A stretch of DNA of 45,013 nucleotides from CAZTTH01 sp964615975 (GTDB taxonomy: Bacteria > Verrucomicrobiota > Lentisphaeria > JABSQK01 > JAJFLO01). The stretch is taken from the NCBI GenBank assembly GCA_964615975.1, contig CAZTTH010000030.1, positions 1 to 45,013 of the forward strand, given 5' to 3'. Under the pieces are notes generated by a model. It searched no databases. It saw nothing but the letters and a program-made list of their open reading frames with translations, and was not told the origin of the DNA. A program made the translations under genes and the position numbers. Positions within the stretch are counted from its first letter, which is position 1. Each line of letters starts with the position of its first letter. Shown here one piece after another: positions 34,719 through 44,125 of the stretch.

Positions 34719-37700
34719 TTGAGTAAAATCAGCAAGTGGCGACAAGAGCGAAACGATATTTTTTACTAAATTTTGGCGATTGGCTTTTTTTGCCGGATCA
34801 TCATCATTTACTCTTACTTTATCGAAAAATCGATCGACTGGATTTTTTAAGGTGGCAATTTCAGCTAACGCGGCAAGGTATTCTTCGTTCTCGATGTTGG
34901 TACTGATGCGATCTTTCACCTGTTTATAGCTGTTCCATAATTCAAGTTCTTCAGTCTCGCTAAATCCATCGGGATTGACTGCACCGGTGATGGTGAGGTT
35001 TTTAATAATATTATTTGCCCGCTTGAATGCCGCGGTGAGATCATAATAATCTTCCCGGCCGCGAAATTGTTCAAGCGCCTCTAATCGCATCAGTACTTTG
35101 GTCAAATTATACCAAGGGGTGGAGGCATTCACTATGGCGCGGATTAAATCTGTCGGAAAATTCCATCTGGTTTTAATCGGTGAATCTTCGTGAAACAATC
35201 CTTCTAGTCGATTAAAAATGAACTCCAGGATATCCGCATGCAGGGTATCCCGCTTAATTTGGGATAATATTCTCTCATATAATCGCAGAGATTGTGAGAT
35301 GACATCAGCAAGATTGAATTGAAATCCATGGCGCAGGATGATTGCAATGGCGGTTAATGCTGCTCTTCGGACCGCGTAGGGATCGGCTGATCCTTTGGGC
35401 ATTTTCCCAATCCCTATGATGCCAACCAAAGTATCTATTCTGTCTGCAATTCCTACAATTGCAGCCATGGGGGATTGGGGATAATCATCCGCCAAGCTGT
35501 GGGGAAGATAGTGATCTCGAATCCCATCAGCGACCACGTTTGGCAATCCTTCCTGTAAGGCGTAATGCCGGCCCATTTCACCTTGAAGCGCGGGGAATTC
35601 GCCAACCATCAGGGTGGTGAGATCGGTTTTACAGAGCTGGGCAATTTGACGGGTTTGCTCCATGGCGGATTCGCTCAATCCAAGTTGCCTGGTCAGGTAA
35701 TCGGATAATTCTATGATCCGTTCAACTTTTTCCTGGATGGTTCCCAGATCCGCATAAAAGATCAATCCTTCAAGACGTTTGACGCGTTCACTCAAGTGAA
35801 TTTTTTTGTCTTCGCTGAGAAAGAACTCGGCATCTGCGAATCGGGATAGAAGCACTTTTGTATAGCCATTGCTGACGATATCCATATCCCGGCATTGGTT
35901 ATTTGAAATGGCGATATACGAATTCGCCAAAGCCTTGGAGGGATGATGAAGAGCAAAAAATTTTTGATGTTTTTTCATCTCAGAAATCAACACAATTTCC
36001 GGTATGGTCAAATACTTTTCGGGAAAGCGGCATAGAATTGGGATGGGAAACTCGACAAGATGAGTGACTTCTCTTAACAACTCAGGATCCTCCCGCCATT
36101 GCAGGCCATTTGCGGATGCGATTTCCTCTATTTGTCTCCTGATCAAGGTTTCACGCTCATGATGGTCAACGATCACAAATGCCTGTCGAAGCTTGGTCAG
36201 GTAATCCTCTCTCGCCGCTGACATAAGTATGTGTTGCGGGTGAAGAAAACGATGTCCATAACTGAATTTGTCCGCTTTCACTGCGGCGAATTCAATCGCC
36301 ACGATTTCGGTTCCCAATAGAGCGGTAATCCATTTGATCGGTCGTACGAATGGCACACTGTTGTTTCCCCACCGCATGGTTTTGTACCAGGGAATATCCT
36401 TGAGCAGTAGCGGCAGGTTTTGCGAAAGGATCACACTGGTCGGTAATCCGATCTGTTTGTTCTCAATGTATACATAGGAATCATTATCGGATTCCTTGAC
36501 ATAAAGATCGGCAACGGTGCCATTGTTTTTTGCGGCAAACCCACTGGCTGCCTTGGTCCAATTACCGGTATGATCCTTGGCTAAGCGTAAGGGGGGGCCT
36601 TTGATGGTAGTCAAAGTATCCGGTTGTTTTAGTGATATTTCAGTAATTGAAATGACGATTCGCCGTGGTGTGACAAAGATCTGGGGATCGATAAGCGTCA
36701 GGGAGTGATTGATCAAATGTTTTTCAATTAATTTCGGTAAAATTGTAAGCAATGAAGGGATCACCTGAGCCGGCATCTCTTCAATCCCAATCTCAATCAA
36801 TAGCGGGAGAGAGGATACTGGAGAATTTGTGCCACATTGTATCTGTTCCTCCGCAATTGACCTGGCAACTGAAGGTTGAGGGAGTGAATCTGGGATAAGT
36901 GTTGACTTCAGTAGCGGAAAGCCCAGAGTTTCGCGGTTACTCAACCAGGTTTGGGCGGTATGTTTTGCCAACGCGCGCACCTGCAGGATATAATTCTGCC
37001 GTTCACTTACTGAAATCGCACCCCTGGCATCCAAAAGATTAAATGCATGACTGGCTTTGAGGCAATAGTCCATTGCGGGGATGGGACAGGCGGACTCATT
37101 CAACCGCGAACATTCAGTTGCATAGTGGTGAAATAATTCCAAAAGCATCTGAACATCGGCCAGTTCAAAGTTATATCGTGAAAACTGGACTTCATTCTGA
37201 TGAAAGAGTTCTCCATAGGTAAAATTCTCGTTATAATCCAGTTCGAATACATTATTTTTCTTCGCTAAAAACAGACAAATTCTTTCCAGTCCATAGGTGA
37301 TTTCACCCATGATCGGATTCAGCTCGCATCCCCCAACCTGTTGAAAGTAGGTAAATTGCGTAATCTCCATACCATCGACCCACACTTCCCAACCTAAACC
37401 CCATGCTCCGAGAGTTGGGGATTCCCAATCATCATGAACCAAACGAATGTCATGATCCCGGGGATCAATGCCAATACCAAACAGGGATTGCAGATATTTG
37501 TCAATGATGTCGGGTGGACTCGGTTTCATTACCACTTGGAATTGATAATAATGCTGTAACCGAATGGGATTATCCCCATATCGACCATCTGCCGGTCGCC
37601 GGCAGGGTTCAACATAGGCAGCGTTAAAGGGTTCCGGCCCCAGGGATCGGAGAAAGGTTGCCGCGTTAAAAGTTGCAGCTCCTTTCTCCGTGTCGTACGG

Positions 37701-37769
37701 TTGTAGAATCAGGCATCCTTGGCGACTCCAAAAGTGTTGTAGGGATAAAATAAGTTCTTGAAAATGCAT
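34698..37769 (-). CDS. glyQS: Glycyl-tRNA synthetase, alpha and beta subunits fused
   Basis: One 1023-residue chain joins GlyQ and GlyS. The N-terminal 290 residues are the alpha subunit (class II aminoacylation core), with HFWSRQGCLILQPYD, GPEPFNAAYVEPCRRP, RLQHYYQFQVVMKPSP and GLGWEVWVDGMEITQFTYFQQVGG split over adjacent motifs. After a linker of about 40 residues, the beta part starts near LLIEIGIEEMPAQVIPSL and includes TTIKGPP, MRWGNNSVPFVRP, a HD-like region and PKGSADPYAVRRAA. It ends with the anticodon-binding-like segment NPVDRFFDKVRVNDDD. Fusion is known from chlamydiae and plant organelles; most bacteria have two genes. The enzyme charges tRNA-Gly and is essential. Confidence 0.95.
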   Translation of the reverse strand: MHFQELILSLQHFWSRQGCLILQPYDTEKGAATFNAATFLRSLGPEPFNAAYVEPCRRPADGRYGDNPIRLQHYYQFQVVMKPSPPDIIDKYLQSLFGIGIDPRDHDIRLVHDDWESPTLGAWGLGWEVWVDGMEITQFTYFQQVGGCELNPIMGEITYGLERICLFLAKKNNVFELDYNENFTYGELFHQNEVQFSRYNFELADVQMLLELFHHYATECSRLNESACPIPAMDYCLKASHAFNLLDARGAISVSERQNYILQVRALAKHTAQTWLSNRETLGFPLLKSTLIPDSLPQPSVARSIAEEQIQCGTNSPVSSLPLLIEIGIEEMPAQVIPSLLTILPKLIEKHLINHSLTLIDPQIFVTPRRIVISITEISLKQPDTLTTIKGPPLRLAKDHTGNWTKAASGFAAKNNGTVADLYVKESDNDSYVYIENKQIGLPTSVILSQNLPLLLKDIPWYKTMRWGNNSVPFVRPIKWITALLGTEIVAIEFAAVKADKFSYGHRFLHPQHILMSAAREDYLTKLRQAFVIVDHHERETLIRRQIEEIASANGLQWREDPELLREVTHLVEFPIPILCRFPEKYLTIPEIVLISEMKKHQKFFALHHPSKALANSYIAISNNQCRDMDIVSNGYTKVLLSRFADAEFFLSEDKKIHLSERVKRLEGLIFYADLGTIQEKVERIIELSDYLTRQLGLSESAMEQTRQIAQLCKTDLTTLMVGEFPALQGEMGRHYALQEGLPNVVADGIRDHYLPHSLADDYPQSPMAAIVGIADRIDTLVGIIGIGKMPKGSADPYAVRRAALTAIAIILRHGFQFNLADVISQSLRLYERILSQIKRDTLHADILEFIFNRLEGLFHEDSPIKTRWNFPTDLIRAIVNASTPWYNLTKVLMRLEALEQFRGREDYYDLTAAFKRANNIIKNLTITGAVNPDGFSETEELELWNSYKQVKDRISTNIENEEYLAALAEIATLKNPVDRFFDKVRVNDDDPAKKANRQNLVKNIVSLLSPLADFTQLQDRPE

Positions 37770-37902
37770 TTAATGCTGTACCAATAAAAAAATTGAGTTA
37801 ATTATATGATATTAATTATGATTGTTTCCTGATCTTGAAAATCAAAACGTTGTTTAATTTTAACATGTATATTATGGACAGTGATTGAAAGCGATCAATA
37901 AG

Positions 37903-38616
37903 ATGGATCAAAAAAACCAACCTTCACGAATTATCTCAGACCAGGAAATAGATATGTACCTGGCCATAACAATTTTCTATGTCTTTGTTGACATATTTAT
38001 CAAAGCCGCACTACTGAAAATCCTCCTGCTGATCCTATTGACGGTGATTACCATTTTGATTGGCATCCAGTTCTTCAGGCCGGAGATTCTACAAAATTTG
38101 CCAAAGTGGTTGTTTAACAGCTTGAATCAGATGGTTGAACGACTCCGAATTTTTCCCTTCGAATTCCTGTTGATAATCGGCATATTTTATACGTATTTTT
38201 TAGCGATTAAGGATCCTATGGAAGTGAATCGGATTGATCGGATAAACTCCACTGTGTTGATCGGTTTGGCATTCGTTTTTTCACATCTTGCGGAAAAAGC
38301 CAAACATACCGGGCATCATGGATTCCGTTCGGCTTGGGAGCTCATTATCAAACCTCTCTTTCATATTAAAATCATCAATCGCCAAGATTCGGCCTCATAT
38401 CAGAAGGCATCCCAATCCAATCCAGATGCGAATGGTTTATTGAACCTTGAGCAACAGAAATTCATCTCGAATAATGAAAATTCTTATTCAACAACCGAAG
38501 TAACATTAGAAGATAATTTCTCATTGAACTCGGAATGGGAGAAGGCCCAGGATATTCGCTGGAAAGAATGGTTAATTGAGGAAATGGGGCGACTTAGTGG
38601 TAATTCAAATTCTTAG
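37903..38616 (+). CDS. Hypothetical membrane protein with long soluble tail
   Basis: ATG 37903 is preferred to an upstream TTG. The 237-residue protein has two close hydrophobic segments (YLAITIFYVFVDIFIKAALL and LLILLTVITILIGIQFF), a third (FEFLLIIGIFYTYFLAI) and a weaker fourth (TVLIGLAFVFSHLA). A polar tail of about 100 residues follows, ending with two Trp-rich helices (WEKAQDIRWKEWLIEEMG). I do not recognise a family. It diverges from glyQS and is followed by another small unknown gene 70 bp on. Confidence 0.7.
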   Translation: MDQKNQPSRIISDQEIDMYLAITIFYVFVDIFIKAALLKILLLILLTVITILIGIQFFRPEILQNLPKWLFNSLNQMVERLRIFPFEFLLIIGIFYTYFLAIKDPMEVNRIDRINSTVLIGLAFVFSHLAEKAKHTGHHGFRSAWELIIKPLFHIKIINRQDSASYQKASQSNPDANGLLNLEQQKFISNNENSYSTTEVTLEDNFSLNSEWEKAQDIRWKEWLIEEMGRLSGNSNS

Positions 38617-38686
38617 TTCTTCAGTGAAAAAACGATACCTTCATATATCCTGAGTTTTAACCAAGGCTCGAACCATTGATTATTTG

Positions 38687-39106
38687 ATGCTTGTCCTAAT
38701 CTACACATTATCAAACTCTGATTACGTTGATTTAATGGAATGTTGCAGTCGTATGAATTTGAATAAACCCTATCGATTGCGTGAAAGCGATTTGGAATTG
38801 GATGTCAAAAACATACTTACTGCAATGAAATCAGATTCTCGCTCTGGCGGTGATCGAGAGTTTGAGATAACCGATAAAAGTTTTTTTGATCCGCTGCCCT
38901 TCGGATCTTTTATCATGTTTTATCAAATCCCCCGTAAAATTATCGAAGAAATCATTGCCTGGTACAAGACCAGAAAACAATGGCCAGTATTTGCCTTGAT
39001 TTTACCTGCCAGCCTTGAAATGAAATTAAAGGATTTATTCCAACATCTTATCGATGATCGGTTAAAAGAAATTGAGTTCAAAAACAATAAACCCAAGATG
39101 ATTTGA
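38687..39106 (+). CDS. Small hypothetical protein, possibly DUF3783-like
   Basis: The 139-residue cytoplasmic protein starts MLVLIYTLSNSDYVDLMECC after ATG 38687. The second half has QWPVFALILPASLEMKLKDL followed by a charged helix. That arrangement recalls DUF3783 proteins, where an AvxTPxxxxwtl-type strand precedes a charged helix, but the match is by memory and weak. No membrane segment or catalytic motif is visible. It is likely co-transcribed with the preceding unknown membrane protein. Confidence 0.6.
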   Translation: MLVLIYTLSNSDYVDLMECCSRMNLNKPYRLRESDLELDVKNILTAMKSDSRSGGDREFEITDKSFFDPLPFGSFIMFYQIPRKIIEEIIAWYKTRKQWPVFALILPASLEMKLKDLFQHLIDDRLKEIEFKNNKPKMI

Positions 39107-39427
39107 TCAGCGGTTTTTTTACCGATGCTGCGATGTCATATAATTGTTGATATCCCGATATGGGGGTGGGATTTGTAAACCACCCACATCAACCTATAAA
39201 TCTCCTTTTGATACGAACACATAACCATCACCTAACGCCAATACTCGTTCAGGTTGCAGCCTACCACGCAGAACATATTGAGACCAATAAAATATTGGGC
39301 ACTGAAATCATATCATATAACGTCGTTTATTGATTGATTTTGAATTAATCAGATTCATTGGGAGTTTTTTAGTTTGAATATTCCAAATAACCACCATGCA
39401 ATTATAAGGGTTGGAATACATTTAATT
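39107..39427. other. Intergenic region with one hairpin
   Basis: About 320 bp lies between two convergent genes. It contains a hairpin at 39164-39185 (GGGTGG paired with CCACCC) and nothing else I can support. The rest is AT-rich. Confidence 0.6.
39164..39185. repeat. Hairpin related to the one at 13718
   Basis: GGGTGG and CCACCC are separated by 10 bases. The core GGTGGG..AACC-like pattern is shared with 13718-13738, suggesting a REP-type element. It sits 58 bp beyond the stop at 39106 and could also act as a terminator. Confidence 0.35.
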
Positions 39428-40453
39428 TCATTCAATAATTTTTCTCCATGAGGCGGTCCGAATTATTTTAATATTATCATGATATACTGAACGCTGAATA
39501 ATTAACTCCCTGTATCGTTCCTTTAATTTTGCCACGATGATATCGTCAAAGACACCTTCTTTGATACGCCAATGCAAGATATCCCTGCGGATCGTAAAAC
39601 AGAGTAATTTGAATACAGTGAAAAATGTCTGCCAATACCATGAATGTAACAAGAAACCCAACCAGCGATTGCGAACGGTCGGCAATGCAAATAAATATGG
39701 ATCCAAACCCACTGACGAGATTCCCAATCCGCTTCCCAAACGTCTGAGATATTCCCAATTCAATCGTGATGTCGGCAAATAATGCTTATACGACAAACGC
39801 CGGTCATACCATAATCGCCATCCACTAATGCACAGTGCATGGCAAATTTCGTTATCTTCACCAGAGGTTAATTTTTTCCCGGATCGTCCTGTTAACATGG
39901 GCTGAAATCCGTTTTTATACAGTTTGTTGAGTGCTGATTTTCGGATGGTCAAACCAGCACCCCATAACCATCCTCGAGTTTCGGTGATGTCCCCAAATTC
40001 AGCAGCCTGATCTCCTACGGCATAGAAGCCCTTAAATTTTTCAAACCAGGACGGTGGCTCTATTTCACATACTGCCTCGCCATCCCCCCCACAGGCGCCG
40101 ACTTCAGGATGATTCGTCATGATGTCATAGACTGCTTCAATCCAGGCATTGCAAACCCAGTTATCATCGTCGATAAAACTGAGATATTCAAACTGGGCAT
40201 TTTTAATACCTGCTTCACGGGCATGTGATAGGCCAGGTTGTTGTTCCGGGATAACCCGGAGTGGAATGGATGTAATTTTGGGCCAGAATTTTCGCGCGAC
40301 ATCAGCAGTGTTGTCAGTCGAAGCATTGTCCACAACGATGACTTCCCAAGCGATATTTTGAGACTGTTCCTGTGCTACGAGATGCTTGAGTGTCATCGGC
40401 AAGCGTTGGGCACTGTTATAACAACAAATGATTATGCTAACCCCATCGACCAT
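39428..40453 (-). CDS. Family 2 glycosyltransferase
   Basis: The 341-residue protein has the GT-A fold of family 2: VSIIICCYNSAQRLPMTL at the N-terminus, VIVVDNASTDNTADVA, and the metal-binding FIDDDNW (Asp95-97). The middle has a WLWGAGLTIRKSALNKL segment and SGEDNEICHAL with the likely catalytic ED. The C-terminal third has a weak hydrophobic stretch that may touch the membrane. It transfers a sugar from a nucleotide donor to a surface glycan. Donor and acceptor cannot be read from sequence. It lies in a region with an exporter and a fucosyltransferase-like gene. Confidence 0.88.
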   Translation of the reverse strand: MVDGVSIIICCYNSAQRLPMTLKHLVAQEQSQNIAWEVIVVDNASTDNTADVARKFWPKITSIPLRVIPEQQPGLSHAREAGIKNAQFEYLSFIDDDNWVCNAWIEAVYDIMTNHPEVGACGGDGEAVCEIEPPSWFEKFKGFYAVGDQAAEFGDITETRGWLWGAGLTIRKSALNKLYKNGFQPMLTGRSGKKLTSGEDNEICHALCISGWRLWYDRRLSYKHYLPTSRLNWEYLRRLGSGLGISSVGLDPYLFALPTVRNRWLGFLLHSWYWQTFFTVFKLLCFTIRRDILHWRIKEGVFDDIIVAKLKERYRELIIQRSVYHDNIKIIRTASWRKIIE

Positions 40454-40503
40454 GATACTACCTTATGTTTAATGGGAAAAACAATAAGAAATAAATGAAT
40501 ATT

Positions 40504-40534
40504 AACCACGGATCATACGGATAAACGCGGATGG
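40504..40534. repeat. AACCACGGAT-type interspersed repeat, forward copy
   Basis: Three CGGAT words are spaced about ten bases apart. The same pattern returns inverted at 40678-40711 and, split, at 42935-43000. Confidence 0.6.
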
Positions 40535-40677
40535 GGAATTTAACCATCAGCAAGTTAATATCTACGTGAGGTTGAATATTCTCAACGGAGAATATTGCCA
40601 ATGGAGAATCATTCTACTGAAGTATGAATAACCCTCGCGATTTGCCATCATTTTATATAACTGATACATGGTAAAAA

Positions 40678-40711
40678 AATCCGTGCCGATCCGTTCCATC
40701 TGTGGTAAAAA
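40678..40711. repeat. AACCACGGAT-type interspersed repeat, inverted copy
   Basis: It carries ATCCGTGCCGATCCGTTCC and then TGTGGT, which is the inverse complement pattern of the copy at 40504-40534. Confidence 0.55.
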
Positions 40712-40799
40712 CTATTTCGATATGACACCGTTAGTTTGGGATTTTTGCGGTTATCAAATTTCCATTATATCCGGGATTAAAAGTAATTTTGGTGATGTT

Positions 40800-42632
40800 C
40801 TACTGCGTCAACTGATCCGCAGTCACATCACCCACATCAATATTTTGCAGCTCGATCATGGATTTGAACTTGGAGGTTGGATTGGCTATCAATTCCCTGA
40901 AAGTCCCCGATTCCGCGATCCTCCCGTCTTCAAGCACATAGATGTAATCCGCGTTTTTCACGGTCGACAACCGATGCGCAATCATAATGATCGTCATCCG
41001 CCCTTTGAGATCATGGATACTTTGCTGGATGAAGCGCTCCGATTCCGAATCCAGGGCGCTGGTAGCTTCATCAAATATCAGTATCTCCGGTTGCTTATAG
41101 AGCTCCCGCGCAATCGCGATCCGTTGCCGTTGCCCACCGGATAGCCGCACCCCCCGATCGCCGACAATGGTATTATACCCATCTTCCAGATCATTGATAA
41201 ATTCGTCGGCATACGCCAATTTGGCCGCATCTTCCACCTGTTGTATGTTCCCTGCATCAATATTATCCGACTCCCAGAGGGAAATATTTTGCGCGATGCT
41301 GTCATCGAAAATCACGCACTCCTGAGTGACATACCCGATTTTTTCTCTCAACAATTGGATGTTGATTTGATCATAACTGATCCCATCAATGCAAACCGTC
41401 CCGCCGGTTGCTCGCAGGATACCAGTTATGAGATCAACCAGGGTCGATTTTCCGGCGCCCGATGGGCCGACAATTGCGATAGTGCTGTTCCGAGCAATAT
41501 CCAAATTGATATCAGATAATACCTGGTTATCACCATACTTGAAGTGAAGATTTTTTAAGGAAATGCCTTGCTTAAAATTGGTAATACTTTGAGTCCCCAA
41601 TGGTTCTTTATGCTGCTCGATATCATGAATGAAATCGAGGACTGTTTCAACGCCACCGATCTGGCCCATTAACCCCTGCCATTCATTATGCAGATTGGTT
41701 AGCTTTAGTATCACCCTGAATAAGAAAATCAATGTCACCATGACCAAAGCCATGTCTGATTTTAGTATGACAATGAAGACATAGATCATCGATAATAAAA
41801 ATAAATAAGCAGCCGGATCTTTGGATGACTGGAGAACACCTGATCCCAATTGAATTTTATATTGTTTTCTGGCGAGTGTATCGATGGATTCAAAGACATT
41901 CTGATTTATTCTTTCTGACCGATGCGTAGACAATAGATACTTGAATGCTTGCAGTACTTGAATTAACCAATGATTGAATCGTCCAGATTCCAGAGAGATT
42001 TCTTTCGATACTTTTGATATTCTTGTGGACACCAGGTTAAATATTGAGGATAACAAAAAACCGGTTATCGATGCGAAGATTGCGAATTTCCAATTGAGGA
42101 AGAATGCAAACATCAGGTTAACCGAAATCAGAATCAGATTGACCAGAGCGGTTGAATAAATTCGAAACCCCATTATGGCCTTGCCGGCTTCTCCCAGAAT
42201 GATGTTGGTCAGCCGGCCGGTGTTGTAATTCAAGCAATACTGATAATCAACCTTGAAAAAGGCGCTGATCATCTTTTTCCTTAAATTCACAGTAATCAAT
42301 CTGAGCAGCCAGGCTTCGAATGATTCTCCCATCAGTCTGACGCCAAAGGAGATCAGAATAAACGATGACGTTAACATCAATGTGGAAGCAATACTGACCG
42401 GCAGTTCCAAAAAGCTGAAAACATTGGTAATGCTATTAAATTGCCAGGTATTAGGTGGAGTATCATTTAATGACTGCGAAATAATCGGTAACACCAGAAC
42501 CAACCCCAGGTTTTCCAACAAAACTGATATACCGGTTACCAGTATGTAAAGATAGAATTTCCGGCCTGCCAACTGCACAAATGCCTGGCGATAAAACAAT
42601 AATCCTCTTAGCAATGTTGTTGGTTTTTTCAT
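40800..42632 (-). CDS. ABC exporter, flippase type (membrane and ATPase fused)
   Basis: ATG 42632 is preferred; an in-frame GTG at 42665 would add 11 residues. The 610-residue protein has an N-terminal six-helix transport domain (to about residue 320), then one ATPase domain with Walker A GPSGAGKSTLVDLITG, the Q-loop GYVTQEC, the signature LSGGQRQRIAIARELYKQPE, Walker B ILIFDEATSALD, and the switch His in IAHRLSTV. It works as a homodimer and probably flips a lipid-linked glycan or lipid. Its place among glycosyltransferase genes suggests surface-polysaccharide export, as for PglK or MsbA-type flippases. Confidence 0.92.
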   Translation of the reverse strand: MKKPTTLLRGLLFYRQAFVQLAGRKFYLYILVTGISVLLENLGLVLVLPIISQSLNDTPPNTWQFNSITNVFSFLELPVSIASTLMLTSSFILISFGVRLMGESFEAWLLRLITVNLRKKMISAFFKVDYQYCLNYNTGRLTNIILGEAGKAIMGFRIYSTALVNLILISVNLMFAFFLNWKFAIFASITGFLLSSIFNLVSTRISKVSKEISLESGRFNHWLIQVLQAFKYLLSTHRSERINQNVFESIDTLARKQYKIQLGSGVLQSSKDPAAYLFLLSMIYVFIVILKSDMALVMVTLIFLFRVILKLTNLHNEWQGLMGQIGGVETVLDFIHDIEQHKEPLGTQSITNFKQGISLKNLHFKYGDNQVLSDINLDIARNSTIAIVGPSGAGKSTLVDLITGILRATGGTVCIDGISYDQINIQLLREKIGYVTQECVIFDDSIAQNISLWESDNIDAGNIQQVEDAAKLAYADEFINDLEDGYNTIVGDRGVRLSGGQRQRIAIARELYKQPEILIFDEATSALDSESERFIQQSIHDLKGRMTIIMIAHRLSTVKNADYIYVLEDGRIAESGTFRELIANPTSKFKSMIELQNIDVGDVTADQLTQ

Positions 42633-42763
42633 TGTTTGGTTAATTCTTATTTCCTTATTCGACACATCGCTTTGAGTGATCGATTGTTGAATTTATGATA
42701 CCTGAGCGACCGATTTCAATGAACATAATTATACGGTCGCATACACCTATTCATTCGTAACCT

Positions 42764-42955
42764 TCAATGACCAGGTCTGTGATTTAAAACTTCTTGTTGT
42801 TGAATTGTCAATTCTTTCGCATTGATCACTTGATGAATGCTCCCATTATCAAGCGAATATCGCATAAACTGGCCGTAATACGATAATTCAGAATCACTGA
42901 TGTACACACACGGCAAAGCCTCTACAAATGATTTTAACCACGGATCCTCCTTCAC
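42764..42955 (-). pseudogene. Possible 3' remnant of an unknown gene
   Basis: The frame encodes about 63 residues, including YISDSELSYYGQFMRYSLDN and INAKELTIQQQEVLNH. Its composition is protein-like, but its upstream part runs straight into the interspersed repeat at 42935, so any original start is gone. It may be the tail of a gene broken by the repeat. I do not recognise the family. Confidence 0.25.
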
Positions 42956-43000
42956 CCCATTGGCTTCAGAAGGACTGGTTACACGGATGAACGCGGTTGG
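42935..43000. repeat. AACCACGGAT-type interspersed repeat, split copy
   Basis: TTAACCACGGAT at 42934-42945 and ACACGGATGAACGCGG at 42981-42996 are the two halves of the pattern seen at 40504, separated by about 33 bases of unrelated sequence. Confidence 0.45.
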
Positions 43001-43195
43001 GCAGGAAGAAAATCAGTTTGTTGGGACGCCCCCAGCCCAAGAAATAACAAACAGAGAGTGGTATTCTGAAAATTTAGTTTTCAAAACGCCACCCAGCGTC
43101 AATGACCAAATAAATTAGTCTATGCAATTACCAGATGGATTCTTCGAGGAATTTGGAATTTTTGCACTTTATTGAATACCTTAAAAGGCCAATAA

Positions 43196-44050
43196 ATGGC
43201 CGATATAATCATGATAACGTTAAAACCAGTAGGTGGACTTTGTAATCGGATGCGTGCGATTTCCTCCACTTATGCCTTGGCGAGCAAGATGAAGCGGGAA
43301 TTACATGTCATCTGGTCTGTAAACGAGGAACTAGGTGCAAGTTATAACGATCTATTTGTGCTCAATGGAAAATTTGAGGTTACCAACCTTTACCCCAAAT
43401 ACTCGATTCGCGATCAATTAATCGAATATGTTCACACCCCGCCTGGAAAAAGAATCAAAAGAAAAGTATTCAAGTTTTTCATTAAATGGAAATTTGATTG
43501 TGTGCTGCATCATTCAGAATTATTAAAAGGCACAGATGAAAATCTTCAACTGGAAACTATGATTCACACTGCTAATTCCGTGCTCTTGTCAACTTTTAAT
43601 AACTACTATCAAAGTCAACAGCATCATCATTTAATATTCGAGCCCATATACAGTTTGAGTGAAGACATTAAAAAGAATGCGGAAAAATTAAATAGTGATA
43701 CCATTGGAATCCATATTCGTCGAACTGATAATCTCTTATCAATTCAGCATAGCAAGATTGATCACTTCATGCAAATTATGGAGAACGAAATTAAGACCAA
43801 TGAGAGAACATGTTTTTTTCTGGCAACGGATTGCCTGGAAACTCAAAATTATCTTCTTAACCGTTTTCATAATCGAATTATTTATCGAGAAAAAGAATTT
43901 TCACGAACCTCAACCAAGGGAATGCATGATGCTGTAATTGATCTCTATCTTTTGGCAAAAACATCTAAAATTATTGGCTCATATTATAGCTCTTATTCAA
44001 GGACAGCCTCAATACTTGGAGGAAAACAATTAATTGTCGTCAAAGGCTGA
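43196..44050 (+). CDS. NodZ/alpha-1,6-fucosyltransferase-like glycosyltransferase
   Basis: The 284-residue protein begins after AAGG with ATG 43196; a second ATG at 43211 is possible. It has the donor-binding pattern GGLCNRMRAISSTYALA near residues 14-30 and IGIHIRRTDNLLS (about 168-180), the HxRRxD signature of O-, alpha-1,2- and alpha-1,6-fucosyltransferases. A late SYYSSYSRTASILGG is also typical. It probably moves fucose or a related sugar from GDP-sugar to a surface glycan. It leads a rightward gene set with a methyltransferase. Base composition is more AT-rich than the earlier half of the window, which suggests transfer. Confidence 0.75.
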   Translation: MADIIMITLKPVGGLCNRMRAISSTYALASKMKRELHVIWSVNEELGASYNDLFVLNGKFEVTNLYPKYSIRDQLIEYVHTPPGKRIKRKVFKFFIKWKFDCVLHHSELLKGTDENLQLETMIHTANSVLLSTFNNYYQSQQHHHLIFEPIYSLSEDIKKNAEKLNSDTIGIHIRRTDNLLSIQHSKIDHFMQIMENEIKTNERTCFFLATDCLETQNYLLNRFHNRIIYREKEFSRTSTKGMHDAVIDLYLLAKTSKIIGSYYSSYSRTASILGGKQLIVVKG

Positions 44051-44125
44051 AGTTAAACGGGATGAAAATTAATGATGCTTAAAAACCAGGAAGGAGATTG
44101 ACACTCTAAAGAACGGTTTTGAATC

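Larger units (their letters stand above)
40454..40799. other. Intergenic region framed by inverted CGGAT repeats
   Basis: The 346 bp between two leftward genes contains an AACCACGGAT-type repeat at 40504-40534 and its inverted relative at 40678-40711. No gene is seen. The direct repeat AATATTCTCAACGGAGAATATTGCC (around 40573) also contains the short inverted repeat ATATTCTC/GAGAATAT. Confidence 0.55.
42666..43195. other. Intergenic region with repeat and a possible gene remnant
   Basis: About 530 bp lies between two divergent genes. It holds a split AACCACGGAT-type repeat (42935-43000) and a small leftward open frame (42764-42955). The left half reads as plausible protein, but I see no start signal or family. 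The right half is AT-rich. Confidence 0.5.

Noticed and set aside
40668..41144. Plus-strand frame of 158 residues at the end of the ABC exporter gene
   Set aside because: It is mostly antisense to the ATPase domain, which has all expected motifs.
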